A stretch of 64,000 nucleotides of DNA from Pantoea coffeiphila (GTDB lineage: Bacteria > Pseudomonadota > Gammaproteobacteria > Enterobacterales > Enterobacteriaceae). Below the pieces are notes generated by a model. It saw only the letters and a list, made by a program, of their open reading frames with translations, was not told where the DNA came from and searched no databases. Position numbers and translations under genes: made by a program. How positions within the stretch are numbered: position 1 is the first letter of the stretch; every line of letters starts with the position of its first letter. Shown here piece by piece: positions 45,082 to 53,602 of the stretch. Where the stretch lies: contig NZ_JAFBFW010000001.1 in assembly GCF_016909495.1 (NCBI RefSeq), positions 992,001 through 1,056,000 of the forward strand, given 5' to 3'.

Positions 45082-45548
45082 GAAAAAACCTTTATAAAAT
45101 ATCTTCGCGTTAACATTCTAAATAGTCTCATTCTATCTAATTTTAATATGCAATATTTGCGCCATAGTTAAGAGCTACATTGTTATTCTAAAATTTAAGC
45201 TTCAGTTCGCCCTTCTGTAGATAGACATAACCATGGGTGTAACGCGACTACCGTTATGCGTTGAAGCCTGGGGGGTAGAAAACGTCACAAGTAGCGTAGC
45301 TACTCATTGTGGTATTTATCGGTGGCAATGACTCAGCCAGAAGCCAATGTTTCTTAAATGCTTCAGTTTAAGATGTAGAACCTCTGCTCCCAACACCGCT
45401 GCCGACGTGGAGGCTAAAATGTCAATTTATGAATCTATATGGATTGCTGCCGAAACAGCATGACATTTCGTCTTCCGCCCGAGAACTAAGGATTACTGCT
45501 AGTTAGTCATATTGGTTTTTGTAATAGCCCCATGCTCGCAAATGCGAC
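45082..45548. other. Right margin of island 1, nothing recognised
   Basis: About 470 bases between the last cargo gene and the attachment repeat. The first 100 bases are AT-rich and should hold the LysR promoter. No gene, hairpin or repeat is evident apart from the att copy that follows. Confidence 0.45.
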
Positions 45549-45565
45549 CCAGTCAGAGGAGCCAA
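45549..45565 (+). repeat. Second copy of the tRNA-Asn attachment repeat (island 1/island 2 junction)
   Basis: CCAGTCAGAGGAGCCAA matches 5845-5861 exactly, while the sequence before it is not tRNA. It is the right end of island 1 and at the same time the left end of island 2, because the bases after it are homologous to those after the tRNA copy and lead into another integrase. Confidence 0.9.
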
Positions 45566-45634
45566 TTTCCTGTTTGCATGCATCTTTGCGAATCCTTATC
45601 TGATATTGATTCAAGAGGTTAGCGTGAAAACTCT

Positions 45635-45670
45635 TCCCGGTGCATTTTGATTTTACCCTCCGCATCGGGA
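45635..45670 (+). other. Conserved stem-loop before integrase 2
   Basis: TCCCGGTG and CATCGGGA form the same stem as 5931-5966 in island 1, with compensating G-U pairing in place of one A-U pair. Conservation of the structure with sequence drift suggests a functional hairpin. Confidence 0.5.
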
Positions 45671-45686
45671 AAAATTGGTGGTCAAA

Positions 45687-45726
45687 TCTGGGGTCAGGTT
45701 AGTTCGATGACGGAGTGACCCCCAAA
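45687..45726 (+). promoter_or_regulatory. Inverted repeat overlapping the start of integrase 2
   Basis: TCTGGGGTCA (45687-45696) is complementary to TGACCCCCAAA (45716-45726), the latter ending on the A of the ATG. It is the counterpart of 5983-6022. Confidence 0.5.
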
Positions 45727-46994
45727 TGTCCCTTAACGACTCAAAAATCCGCACTTTAAAACCATCCGCAAAACCCTTCAAAGTTTCTGATTCTAACGGT
45801 CTGTACCTTCTTATCAAACCAGGCGGCTCACGTCACTGGTATCTTAAATATCGTATAAACGGCAAAGAATCCCGCATTGCACTGGGTGCCTATCCTGCCG
45901 TCTCCCTGTCTGATGCCCGCCAGCAGCGCGAAGGTATCCGTAAGATGCTGGCGCTGAACATCAACCCGGCACAGCAGAGGGCTGCTGAACGCAGAGCCTG
46001 CACACCAGAGAAGGTGTTTAAAACAGTGGCGCTGGCATGGCATAAAAACAATAAAAAGTGGTCGCAGAACACCGCTGACCGTCTGCTTGCCAGCATGAAC
46101 AACCATATCTTTCCTGTAATTGGTCATCTGTCCGTCACGGAGCTTAAACCCCATCATTTCATTGACCTGCTGAAAGGTATTGAGGAAAAGGGCCTGCTGG
46201 AAGTCGCGTCCCGCACGCGGCAGCACCTCAGTAACATCATGCGCCATGCGGTCCATCAGGGATTTATCGACACCAACCCGGCAGCAAATCTTGATGGCGT
46301 GACGGCTCCCCCCATGAGACACCACTATCCCGCCCTGCCGCTGGAGCGGCTGCCTGAATTGATTGAACACATTGAAGCATATCATCAGGGCCGTGAACTG
46401 ACCCGGCTTGCTGTCCTGCTGACGCTGCATCTGTTCATTCGCTCCAGTGAGCTGCGCTTTGCACGCTGGTCAGAAATTGATTTCATAAACAGAATTTGGA
46501 CGATACCCGCCACACGCGAAGCCATTGTGGGTGTGCGTTATTCAGGGCGCGGTGCAAAAATGCGCACTGCTCATATCGTGCCCCTCTCACAGCAGGCTAT
46601 AGCTATTCTGAAACGGATTAAGGAAATATCCGGGGCTTACGAACTGGTCTTCCCCGGCGACCATAACCCGTACAGGCCGATGTGCGAAAACGCGGTTAAT
46701 AAAGCACTGCGCCTTATGGGATTCGACACGAAACAGGACATCTGCGGACATGGCTTTCGGGCAATGGCATGCAGTGCCCTGATGGAGTCTGGCTTATGGT
46801 CGCAGGATGCAGTGGAACGCCAGATGAGTCACCAGGAGCGCAACACCGTGCGTCTGGCTTACATTCATAAGGCTGAGCATCTGGAAGCCCGCAAGGCGAT
46901 GATGCAGTGGTGGTCAGATTATATCGATACATGCCGGGTCGCATACGTACCACCTTTTAACACAGGGCGGGATAAAAACAACGAAGCTGCATGA
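45726..46994 (+). CDS. int: P4-family tyrosine integrase, HPI/ICEKp type (second copy)
   Basis: 422 residues, the same length as the integrase at 6022 and mostly identical by eye but clearly diverged at the DNA level. The catalytic residues are present: Arg in SSELRFARW, HxxR in CGHGFRAMA, His in QMSHQERN and Tyr in RLAYIHK. Third-position differences are frequent and this copy is more GC-rich, so the two elements have separate histories. It is followed by a terminator hairpin. Confidence 0.93.
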   Translation: MSLNDSKIRTLKPSAKPFKVSDSNGLYLLIKPGGSRHWYLKYRINGKESRIALGAYPAVSLSDARQQREGIRKMLALNINPAQQRAAERRACTPEKVFKTVALAWHKNNKKWSQNTADRLLASMNNHIFPVIGHLSVTELKPHHFIDLLKGIEEKGLLEVASRTRQHLSNIMRHAVHQGFIDTNPAANLDGVTAPPMRHHYPALPLERLPELIEHIEAYHQGRELTRLAVLLTLHLFIRSSELRFARWSEIDFINRIWTIPATREAIVGVRYSGRGAKMRTAHIVPLSQQAIAILKRIKEISGAYELVFPGDHNPYRPMCENAVNKALRLMGFDTKQDICGHGFRAMACSALMESGLWSQDAVERQMSHQERNTVRLAYIHKAEHLEARKAMMQWWSDYIDTCRVAYVPPFNTGRDKNNEAA

Positions 46995-47006
46995 CCAATA
47001 ACAAAA

Positions 47007-47040
47007 AGCTGTATCAGCATACCCTGGTACGGCTTTATTC
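47007..47040 (+). terminator. Terminator after integrase 2
   Basis: AGCTGTATCAG pairs with CTGGTACGGCT (two G-U pairs) and is followed by TTATT. It corresponds to the hairpin after integrase 1. Confidence 0.55.
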
Positions 47041-47143
47041 ATTTCTGATGGCTTGCCAACCCCTCCACCCCGACCCGTCGCTGCCTGTAGAAAGCTGTTA
47101 CACAACAACAACACGCTTGCGCCGTCAGCCCTGGCGTGCCATT

Positions 47144-47866
47144 TCATTTGAGAGCAAGGATCATCCCTACTGCCCCAGCGACGAGAACGGCATCAATGAG
47201 AAGCTCGAACGTATGCGTCTGGAGTTTCTGGACGAGACGTTTCGCAATCATCGAACCGACGAACAATGCGATGCCGATGGCAAGTCCATGTGTGAGGACA
47301 GGCTGCGCGAGTGCGCCCGATATACCGAACGTAGCTAGCTTGCCAGCGTAGAGCAGGATTGCGCTTGCCGCCTCTGATCCCAAAAATACGCCTCCACTCA
47401 TTCCGTACCCGGTAAATACCGGCACGCTGAGCGGCCCGGTGGACAGCACGAATCCGGTCAGAAACCCGACAATCGCCCCGGCAAAACTCATGTGCCAGAG
47501 ATTCAAGTGGAGGTTCGATCGTCTGATGAGACGGCGCAGCGGGATCATCGCAAGGAAGAAAGCTGCCAGGAATACCTCCACTGTGCCAGGAGAAATCGTA
47601 AGTAACGTGTGCGCCCCGAGAACAGCCGCAGGAACTCCCGCCAACGAATAGGCAAACACCGGTCGCCAACGAATCTCATGCCACCAGACAATCACCCGTC
47701 CGATGTTGCCGAAAAGGGAGGCGATCGCCATAACAGGCACAGCAATCCGTGGCCCGTACGTGGCGACGAGGACGGGCAGCATGATTAACGACGAGCCAGT
47801 GCCGACGACACCGCTGAGTACTCCGGCACCGAGAGCGACGAAGAAGAGAAGTAAGAGTGCAATCAT
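47144..47866 (-). CDS. TauE/SafE-family membrane permease
   Basis: 240-residue protein with about eight hydrophobic segments. GAGVLSGVVGTGSSLIMLPVLV at the N-terminus and GFLTGFVLSTGPLSVPVF in the middle are the two half-repeat signatures of the family, which exports organosulfonates, sulfite or small organic acids. The start at 47866 lies 11 bases after the stop of the ketopantoate-reductase-like gene; a longer frame upstream overlaps that gene and is rejected. Confidence 0.88.
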   Translation of the reverse strand: MIALLLLFFVALGAGVLSGVVGTGSSLIMLPVLVATYGPRIAVPVMAIASLFGNIGRVIVWWHEIRWRPVFAYSLAGVPAAVLGAHTLLTISPGTVEVFLAAFFLAMIPLRRLIRRSNLHLNLWHMSFAGAIVGFLTGFVLSTGPLSVPVFTGYGMSGGVFLGSEAASAILLYAGKLATFGISGALAQPVLTHGLAIGIALFVGSMIAKRLVQKLQTHTFELLIDAVLVAGAVGMILALK

Positions 47867-47877
47867 CGGCTTTAAGA

Positions 47878-48774
47878 TCAACCAGGGCCATCGCTCGCAG
47901 CCGCAAGAAGCGGTACCAGGATGTCGCTGATCGGCGTTGGAATGCTGTGAACCCGGCCGCGACGCGCAATGACGCCGTTGCGGATATCCCATTCAAGCGG
48001 TCGGCCAGCTTCTCGATCCGTGAGGATGGAGGTGCTCATGTCTGCAGGAGCCGCCCGGAACTTATCGAGGATCTCCTGCGGCACTTCGTCTCCGAGTTCA
48101 GCGCCCTCTGCACGTGCCACGGCCAGGCATTCCTGCAGATAAGCCAGCGTAAGCCTGGCGATATCAGCACGGCCAAACATGCCTGAGCGGCGGTGCGTGA
48201 GTGCCATGAGTCCAGCCACCGCATTCTGCATCAGCTTGCGCCAGGCCAGGGAGCTGAAATTCGCGGCCAGATCTACGGAGCACCACGTGCCTTGCAGCGC
48301 TGCGGCCACTACACGGGAAGCTGGTGCGTCTGGCACGCTGAGGCGCGCCTCACCACGCAAGCGTACCGAGCCATCGGACTGCGCTTGAGCAGGGAACCAC
48401 ACGACAGCGGGAACGATCTGTCCGGGCAGAGAGTACGTAGCGAGCCTGTCCAACTGTTCGACCCCATTCTGGAGCACGCATATAACCGTCTCCGGGCCAG
48501 TCAACGCCCTGAGCCATTCTGCTGCCGCGTCGATTTGTGTGGACTTGACTGCCAGAAAGATAAGATCAACCGTGCGAGTGATTTGTGCCGGATTCGTCTG
48601 TACCGGACCGGGTACGGTGATAAAGCGGTTGCCATCTTGCAAGGTCAGGCGATCGCGGGGAGTACGTCCACACAGCAATGGTGTGCGGCCGACTTCGTGT
48701 AACGCCGCCGCGACTGTTGTGCCGATGGCACCTGGACCTAAAACAGCAACAACTGTATTGATTTCAGTGTTCAT
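47878..48774 (-). CDS. Ketopantoate reductase (PanE/ApbA)-family oxidoreductase
   Basis: 298 residues. The NADP loop is VAVLGPGAIGTTVAAAL, followed by FLAVKSTQ and CVLQNGVEQ, and the C-terminal domain has the Lys-containing AWRKLMQNAVAGLMALTHR and TSILTDREAGRPLEWDIRNGVI. The last segment carries the Ser/Asp/Glu cluster typical of PanE enzymes. It could reduce a 2-keto acid. The start at 48774 is chosen because the upstream in-frame extension covers the RpiR gene's promoter. Operon with a TauE-type permease. Confidence 0.87.
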   Translation of the reverse strand: MNTEINTVVAVLGPGAIGTTVAAALHEVGRTPLLCGRTPRDRLTLQDGNRFITVPGPVQTNPAQITRTVDLIFLAVKSTQIDAAAEWLRALTGPETVICVLQNGVEQLDRLATYSLPGQIVPAVVWFPAQAQSDGSVRLRGEARLSVPDAPASRVVAAALQGTWCSVDLAANFSSLAWRKLMQNAVAGLMALTHRRSGMFGRADIARLTLAYLQECLAVARAEGAELGDEVPQEILDKFRAAPADMSTSILTDREAGRPLEWDIRNGVIARRGRVHSIPTPISDILVPLLAAASDGPG

Positions 48775-48834
48775 GAATGTGGACTCCTTGCAACAGAATC
48801 TAATTACGTGGTGGTTGTGCCCTTCCCAAAGGAC

Positions 48835-48850
48835 ATGTAATATATTACAT
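48835..48850. promoter_or_regulatory. Perfect 16-bp palindrome before the RpiR gene
   Basis: ATGTAATATATTACAT is its own reverse complement and ends on the base before the RpiR start codon. It lies in the 76-base gap between divergent panE-like and rpiR-like genes. It is a good candidate operator for RpiR autoregulation; binding is not demonstrated. Confidence 0.65.
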
Positions 48851-49735
48851 ATGAATAAAGAAAATGGTAATAGAATTTCAGAAGGTGAGCAGCGGTTACA
48901 GCAATGGCTTGGCAGCATTCACGCCCGAAGCGGCGACCTCGCTGCAAGTGAGGCTAAAGTTGTCGATCTCCTGCTTGTCGATCCTTTATTTGTCGGTACA
49001 AGCACGGCAGCACAGGTTGCCACCCGTGCTGGTGTATCACCGCCGACAGTAATACGCGCTGCACGAGCGATCGGGTTCACCGGGTTCACTGAACTTAAGA
49101 TAGAGATTGCCCGGGCTCGTGGCACTGCCCAATTCTTTGCCCCGCCTGAAGTTCTTACAGCGGATGCGACGCTGGCATCAGTGCTGGAAACATCAATTCG
49201 TGCTGGTGTAGACGCACTGACTGCGCTCAGCGGTGCTATCGAAATCTCCGCACTTGATGAGGCGGTCGATTTAATCCAGAGCGCACGCCAGGTATTTGCA
49301 TTTGGTGCTGGTCCCTCTGCGACGGTTGCCGCTGATGCGGTCTTTCGTTTGCGGACGGCGGGTGTGATAACCGTCAGTATCCAGGATTATTTATCAGCGA
49401 TGATTGCTGCTCGTCTACTCGGTCCAGGCGATGTCATCATCGTCGTCAGTTCAACAGGGCGCACATCATCCACACTCTCCATCGCTGATGCAGCATCCTC
49501 GGCAGGAGCATCGCTTATTGCAATAACTAACCAGTACGATACCCCACTGGCGACACTCGCCAACGTTTCGCTCGTTGTTGGCGGAATGCCACTCCCGGCA
49601 CAGATGGCCGCTGCCGGGAGTCGACTGGCCCAGCTCGTCGTTATTGATACGCTGGTCGCTGCTCTCACTCTGCGGGATAAAGAACAAAGTCGCCGGGCTG
49701 AACGGGCGGGTATTGATTTGCCCGATATGTCCTGA
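48851..49735 (+). CDS. MurR/RpiR-family transcriptional regulator
   Basis: 294 residues. The N-terminal HTH_6 (LAASEAKVVDLLLVDPLFVG, TRAGVSPPTVIRAARAIGFTGFTELK) is followed by a SIS domain (VFAFGAGPSATVAADAVFRL, DVIIVVSSTGRTSSTLSIAD) that binds a phosphosugar-like effector. I start at MNKENG because the longer frame reads through the divergent gene. No ribosome-binding site lies at normal distance (AAGGA is about 17 bases away), so leaderless or palindrome-controlled initiation is possible. Its stop overlaps the next gene (TGATG). Confidence 0.88.
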   Translation: MNKENGNRISEGEQRLQQWLGSIHARSGDLAASEAKVVDLLLVDPLFVGTSTAAQVATRAGVSPPTVIRAARAIGFTGFTELKIEIARARGTAQFFAPPEVLTADATLASVLETSIRAGVDALTALSGAIEISALDEAVDLIQSARQVFAFGAGPSATVAADAVFRLRTAGVITVSIQDYLSAMIAARLLGPGDVIIVVSSTGRTSSTLSIADAASSAGASLIAITNQYDTPLATLANVSLVVGGMPLPAQMAAAGSRLAQLVVIDTLVAALTLRDKEQSRRAERAGIDLPDMS

Positions 49736-50592
49736 TGCAGTTCAGCACGGTAGCAATGATTCTTACTGCTGCGGTAGCTCATGCAGTATGGAATATAGCC
49801 TCAAAATACAAGAGGGAAGACACTCTTGTGTTCGTCTGGGCGTACAGCTGTGCCTCATCATTGCTGTGGGTCCCGTTCAGCCTCATTCTGATAGTTGAGG
49901 GACAACAGGAACTCGACTGGAGACTCGCTGTCGGCGCAGTTATCTCGTCTGCACTTCATATCGCTTATTCTCTAATCTTGCAGGCTGGCTACGAGCGCGC
50001 CGAACTGGGTGTTGTTTATCCGATTGCCCGAGGAAGTGGACCAGTTCTGACGATACTGTTTGCAACCCTTCTCATGGGAGAACGGATTTCACCAGGCGCT
50101 TTACTCGGCGCTTTTATCGTTATCGCTGGTATTTTCGTTGTCACCGGCAATCCGTTCAGGAGCGGAAGCCGACCACTACAGGGAATGCTTTGGGGGGCAG
50201 CGACAGGCACCGCCATCGCTGGCTATACACTCTGGGACGGTTATTCGGTAATCTCTCTGCACCTGGATCCAGTGCGCTACTACGCCAGCACACTCCTGCT
50301 ACAGAGTCTGATTCTTACCCCTGGTGCGATGCGGCGACGAAATCGCATTCCAACTGCTGTACGTGTGGATATCATCCCAATCCTTATCATTGCTGTATGC
50401 TCTCCCCTTGCCTATATCCTTGTACTGACAGCCATGCAGAGCATGCCACTGGCACTCGTCGCTCCTCTCAGGGAAACATCCATTATTGTCGGCTCCCTTC
50501 TTTCGTACTGGCTTTTTCGTGAAAATCATCTGGCACGCCGGATTGCCGGTGCAGTGGTGGTGCTGACCGGCATCGCAATAATTAGCCTTTGA
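49735..50592 (+). CDS. EamA/DMT-family transporter
   Basis: 285 residues with ten hydrophobic segments in two EamA repeats: ILTAAVAHAVWNIASKYKRED and VYPIARGSGPVLTILFATLLMGERISPGA in the first, and SMPLALVAPLRETSIIVGSLLSYWLFRE in the second. Members export amino acids, nucleosides or other metabolites. It is translationally coupled to the RpiR regulator. Confidence 0.9.
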   Translation: MQFSTVAMILTAAVAHAVWNIASKYKREDTLVFVWAYSCASSLLWVPFSLILIVEGQQELDWRLAVGAVISSALHIAYSLILQAGYERAELGVVYPIARGSGPVLTILFATLLMGERISPGALLGAFIVIAGIFVVTGNPFRSGSRPLQGMLWGAATGTAIAGYTLWDGYSVISLHLDPVRYYASTLLLQSLILTPGAMRRRNRIPTAVRVDIIPILIIAVCSPLAYILVLTAMQSMPLALVAPLRETSIIVGSLLSYWLFRENHLARRIAGAVVVLTGIAIISL

Positions 50593-50824
50593 TCGCTTCG
50601 TTGGATGCCAATCGTCGTCTTATTGTCAGCGTGGATCGTTCGTCGAAATTCAGTTTTCATCACCAGCTTGATCGCAAAGCTATGCCACATAGCACTATTG
50701 GCTTTATAATCATTAACGGTAAAAGTGGTATTGAATAGTTATACGCCGATGCAGCACATTCAACATGTAGCCTGATTCTGATGACCACTTTCGTTAGAAA
50801 TGGCTTACTCCATACCGAGAGTTC

Positions 50825-53602
50825 GTGATGCTCAAAACAGAAGATCTCAACACCATGATATCAATTGATGAGATTCACTTTGCTGACTGGCAAATCTGGC
50901 CACAGCTAAGGATTCTGTTACATCGGGGTAAGCCAGTAAGAATTTCTGCCAGAGCTTTTGATGTTCTGGTTGTTCTGGTGAGTGCTGGAGGTAAAGCGGT
51001 AAGTAAAGAATCTTTACTTACTCAAGTGTGGGGAAATGAAATCGTCGAAGAAAATAATCTTCAGGCACAAATTTCTGCTATACGCCGCATACTGGGACAT
51101 GACCGCCATCTACTGATTACTGAATTTGGTTGTGGTTATCGCTTTAATATCAACAAATTGCCAACTAAACCGCTCTCTAAATCAGAAATACCTGAGCCCG
51201 CTGTTACCCCTTTTCTCGCATCGATTCTGGGGCGTGATAAAGCTGTGCAGGAATTATGCACCTTATTGGATCAATACCGTCTGGTGACGGTTACAGGCTC
51301 AGGGGGCGTGGGTAAGACTCGTTTGGCATGGGAAGTCGTCAGCCTTACACACTCGCATTTTCCTGATGGAATATGTGTGGCTGAACTGGCGCATATCACC
51401 GAAGCATCCAGCTTGCTATCTGTTATTTCACAAGCGCTCCATCTTCCATTAGCTGCCATTCATAATGATGCCGATTTACGGCAACAGCTTGCACGGCGTC
51501 GATGTTTACTGCTGATTGATAACTGTGAACATGTAATTAGTGAACTGGAACCAGTGATTACGTTGCTCCTGCGCCTGGCTCCCCATATAAAACTGTTGTT
51601 GACCAGCCAGGTAGCGTTACAGGTTGCCGGCGAGCAACAATATCTACTACCGCCATTACAAGTTCCTGAGAGCGAAGAGGCTGATACCCACGAGTTACTG
51701 ACTTTTGACAGTGTCCGCCTCTTTATCGAACGTGGGCAGGCCAACCGACATAATTTCCATCCATCAGCCAGCGAACTGTCGTTGATTGGCGAGTTATGCC
51801 GTCATCTTGACGGTCTGCCGTTGGCGATTGAACTTGCGGCCTCCCGTCTGCCAGTCATGAGTGTCAAAGAGATCTATAGCCGACTGGAAGACCGTTTCCA
51901 GCTATTGAGCAATACGCACAGCTCTCTGGTGCCCAGACATCAGAAAATACTGACCACGCTGGAGTGGACTTATCAGTTACTCAACACTCGTGAACAAAGA
52001 TTATTTTGCTCTCTGGGGATCTATACCGATATGTTCAGTGTGAAATCAGTAAGTGACCTTCTGCTGATTAAAGACAAGCATCGCTGGCAGGTTGTTGACG
52101 ATCTGCAAAGATTGCTGTCTTTATCCCTGATTCAGGTCAGTACTCAGGTACCAGAGACCCGTTTCCGCCTGCTGGAAACCATGCGCCAGTTCGCATGCGA
52201 TAAACTCAGGCAACAGGGTGAATATACTGTTCTTGAAGCCCGTTTTACCGGTTATTATAAAGTTCTGGTAGAAGAGGCCCAAGGTGATTGGTTTATGCTG
52301 CCAACGGGACAGTGGCGTGAACGTTATAGCCATATGCTTAATGATTTGCGGAGCATATTACAGCAAACGTTGGCTGAAGGGGCCGCTCCCTCTAAGGGGC
52401 TTGAGATCTTACAAGCGATGACCCCTTTTTGGATTGAATATTCACTCTACGATGAATGTCAGCGCCATATCTATCCTTTGCTTTATGAAAATACTTCTCG
52501 GGTAGTATTAACGCTACGCCAGAGAATGAATCTCAGCGCTGTAGCAGGTAAGGCGTCAACCTGGGCAAAAGGCCCTACGCCTGAAACACATTCAGCCTGG
52601 AAAACCGCGCTTGCACTTGCAGAAAAGCTCGACGACAAAGAAATACGTTTACAGGCTCATTACGGATTATGGTTGTATTATCTGCGTACTGGCGAGTTGG
52701 ATAAAGCGCTTGAGCATGCGCAATCTATGTGCGAGCTGGCACGGTCCATTAGTGACGAGGAGGCGATGGCAACCGGGCTGCGTATTCTCGGTGTATCCCT
52801 GCATTTTTTGGGGCGTCATTATGTCGGGCGTGATTATCTCCAGCAATCTCTTGACTGGTATGAACATGGCGAATTAAGTCACTCTTTCCGTTTTGGTCTT
52901 GATCAAGAGAGCGCCGGTCAGGCCTTTCTGTCTCGTTTACTCTGGTTACAGGGTGAGTATAAGGCCGCGAAACAGATGGCATGGCGCGGTGTTAAAAAAG
53001 CCGCTCGTTTGCAGCATGTCTGTTCTCTTTGCTGTGCACTGGCTGAAGGCGCTTGTATGACAGCAGCACTGGATCGTAATCCGCGTTGGGTTATAAAGGC
53101 CGCAAACTGGCTTATTCATCTGGCAAAAAGGCATGATTTATATTTCTGGAAGACATACGGCGAGCTGTTTCTTGTTTGGGCCAAACAGTTCAGTCATACC
53201 GATGTTAGTCAAACCACACTGTTTAGCTCGTTGCGGGCGATGGGATTAGATTGGCAATATTCCCCCTTGTTGTCAGAAATTGATACCGGGTTATCGCTGA
53301 GAGCCACCCGCCAGGATCATGAAAACTGGTGCACGCCTGAGCTGATGCGTCTTTCTGCCACTCAATTACCTCCTCAGAAGCAACGCCTGCTGTTGGAGAA
53401 GGCCCTGGACAAAGCGCGTCAGCAACAGGCTCATGGCTGGGCCCTCCGTATTGCTTATTCATTGGCGACATTGCAGGCTGAAGCCGGGGAAAAATGGGCT
53501 GCTAAACAATTGATACAGGACGCTTTACATGATGTTGATGACTCAGACAATGCGACGGATGTAAGAAGTGCTATTGCGCTATGTGCCCGAATAGGGGCCT
53601 GA
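50825..53602 (+). CDS. STAND-type ATPase regulator with OmpR-like DNA-binding domain and TPR repeats
   Basis: 925 residues. An N-terminal winged helix of the OmpR/CadC trans_reg_C type (ISARAFDVLVVLVSAGGKAVSKESLLTQVWG, then GCGYRFNI) is followed by an NB-ARC-like ATPase with Walker A GSGGVGKT at about residues 158-165, Walker B LLLIDNCEH, and the GLPLAIELAASRLP motif. The C-terminal half is helical and TPR-like (RLQAHYGLWLYYLRTGELDKALEHA and later repeats). Such proteins oligomerise with ATP on ligand binding. A start at MISIDE (50858) would also be possible. The neighbouring MFS and SDR genes are likely targets. The gene ends 24 bases inside the convergent MFS gene. Confidence 0.87.
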   Translation: MMLKTEDLNTMISIDEIHFADWQIWPQLRILLHRGKPVRISARAFDVLVVLVSAGGKAVSKESLLTQVWGNEIVEENNLQAQISAIRRILGHDRHLLITEFGCGYRFNINKLPTKPLSKSEIPEPAVTPFLASILGRDKAVQELCTLLDQYRLVTVTGSGGVGKTRLAWEVVSLTHSHFPDGICVAELAHITEASSLLSVISQALHLPLAAIHNDADLRQQLARRRCLLLIDNCEHVISELEPVITLLLRLAPHIKLLLTSQVALQVAGEQQYLLPPLQVPESEEADTHELLTFDSVRLFIERGQANRHNFHPSASELSLIGELCRHLDGLPLAIELAASRLPVMSVKEIYSRLEDRFQLLSNTHSSLVPRHQKILTTLEWTYQLLNTREQRLFCSLGIYTDMFSVKSVSDLLLIKDKHRWQVVDDLQRLLSLSLIQVSTQVPETRFRLLETMRQFACDKLRQQGEYTVLEARFTGYYKVLVEEAQGDWFMLPTGQWRERYSHMLNDLRSILQQTLAEGAAPSKGLEILQAMTPFWIEYSLYDECQRHIYPLLYENTSRVVLTLRQRMNLSAVAGKASTWAKGPTPETHSAWKTALALAEKLDDKEIRLQAHYGLWLYYLRTGELDKALEHAQSMCELARSISDEEAMATGLRILGVSLHFLGRHYVGRDYLQQSLDWYEHGELSHSFRFGLDQESAGQAFLSRLLWLQGEYKAAKQMAWRGVKKAARLQHVCSLCCALAEGACMTAALDRNPRWVIKAANWLIHLAKRHDLYFWKTYGELFLVWAKQFSHTDVSQTTLFSSLRAMGLDWQYSPLLSEIDTGLSLRATRQDHENWCTPELMRLSATQLPPQKQRLLLEKALDKARQQQAHGWALRIAYSLATLQAEAGEKWAAKQLIQDALHDVDDSDNATDVRSAIALCARIGA

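Larger units (their letters stand above)
5845..45565. mobile_element. Genomic island 1 at tRNA-Asn, HPI/ICEKp-type integrase, about 39.7 kb
   Basis: The island is bounded by two exact 17-base repeats of the tRNA-Asn 3' end and starts with a P4-family integrase transcribed away from the tRNA. The contents are accessory metabolic modules, regulators, insertion sequences and remnants. I see no conjugation genes, no replication genes, no AlpA/Xis-like excision factor and no yersiniabactin genes inside these limits. It may therefore depend on factors from elsewhere, perhaps the tandem island 2, to excise (inference). Confidence 0.85.

Noticed and set aside
5861..45548. A further attachment repeat or excisionase gene inside island 1
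   Set aside because: I looked for another CCAGTCAGAGGAGCC copy and an AlpA-like gene and found neither; absence is by eye only.
45726..46994. Second integrase as assembly duplication of the first
   Set aside because: The two genes differ at many synonymous and several amino-acid positions and have different GC content.
46991..47338. Plus-strand gene after integrase 2
   Set aside because: It begins in the terminator and its second half is the antisense of the TauE-type gene; no family resemblance.
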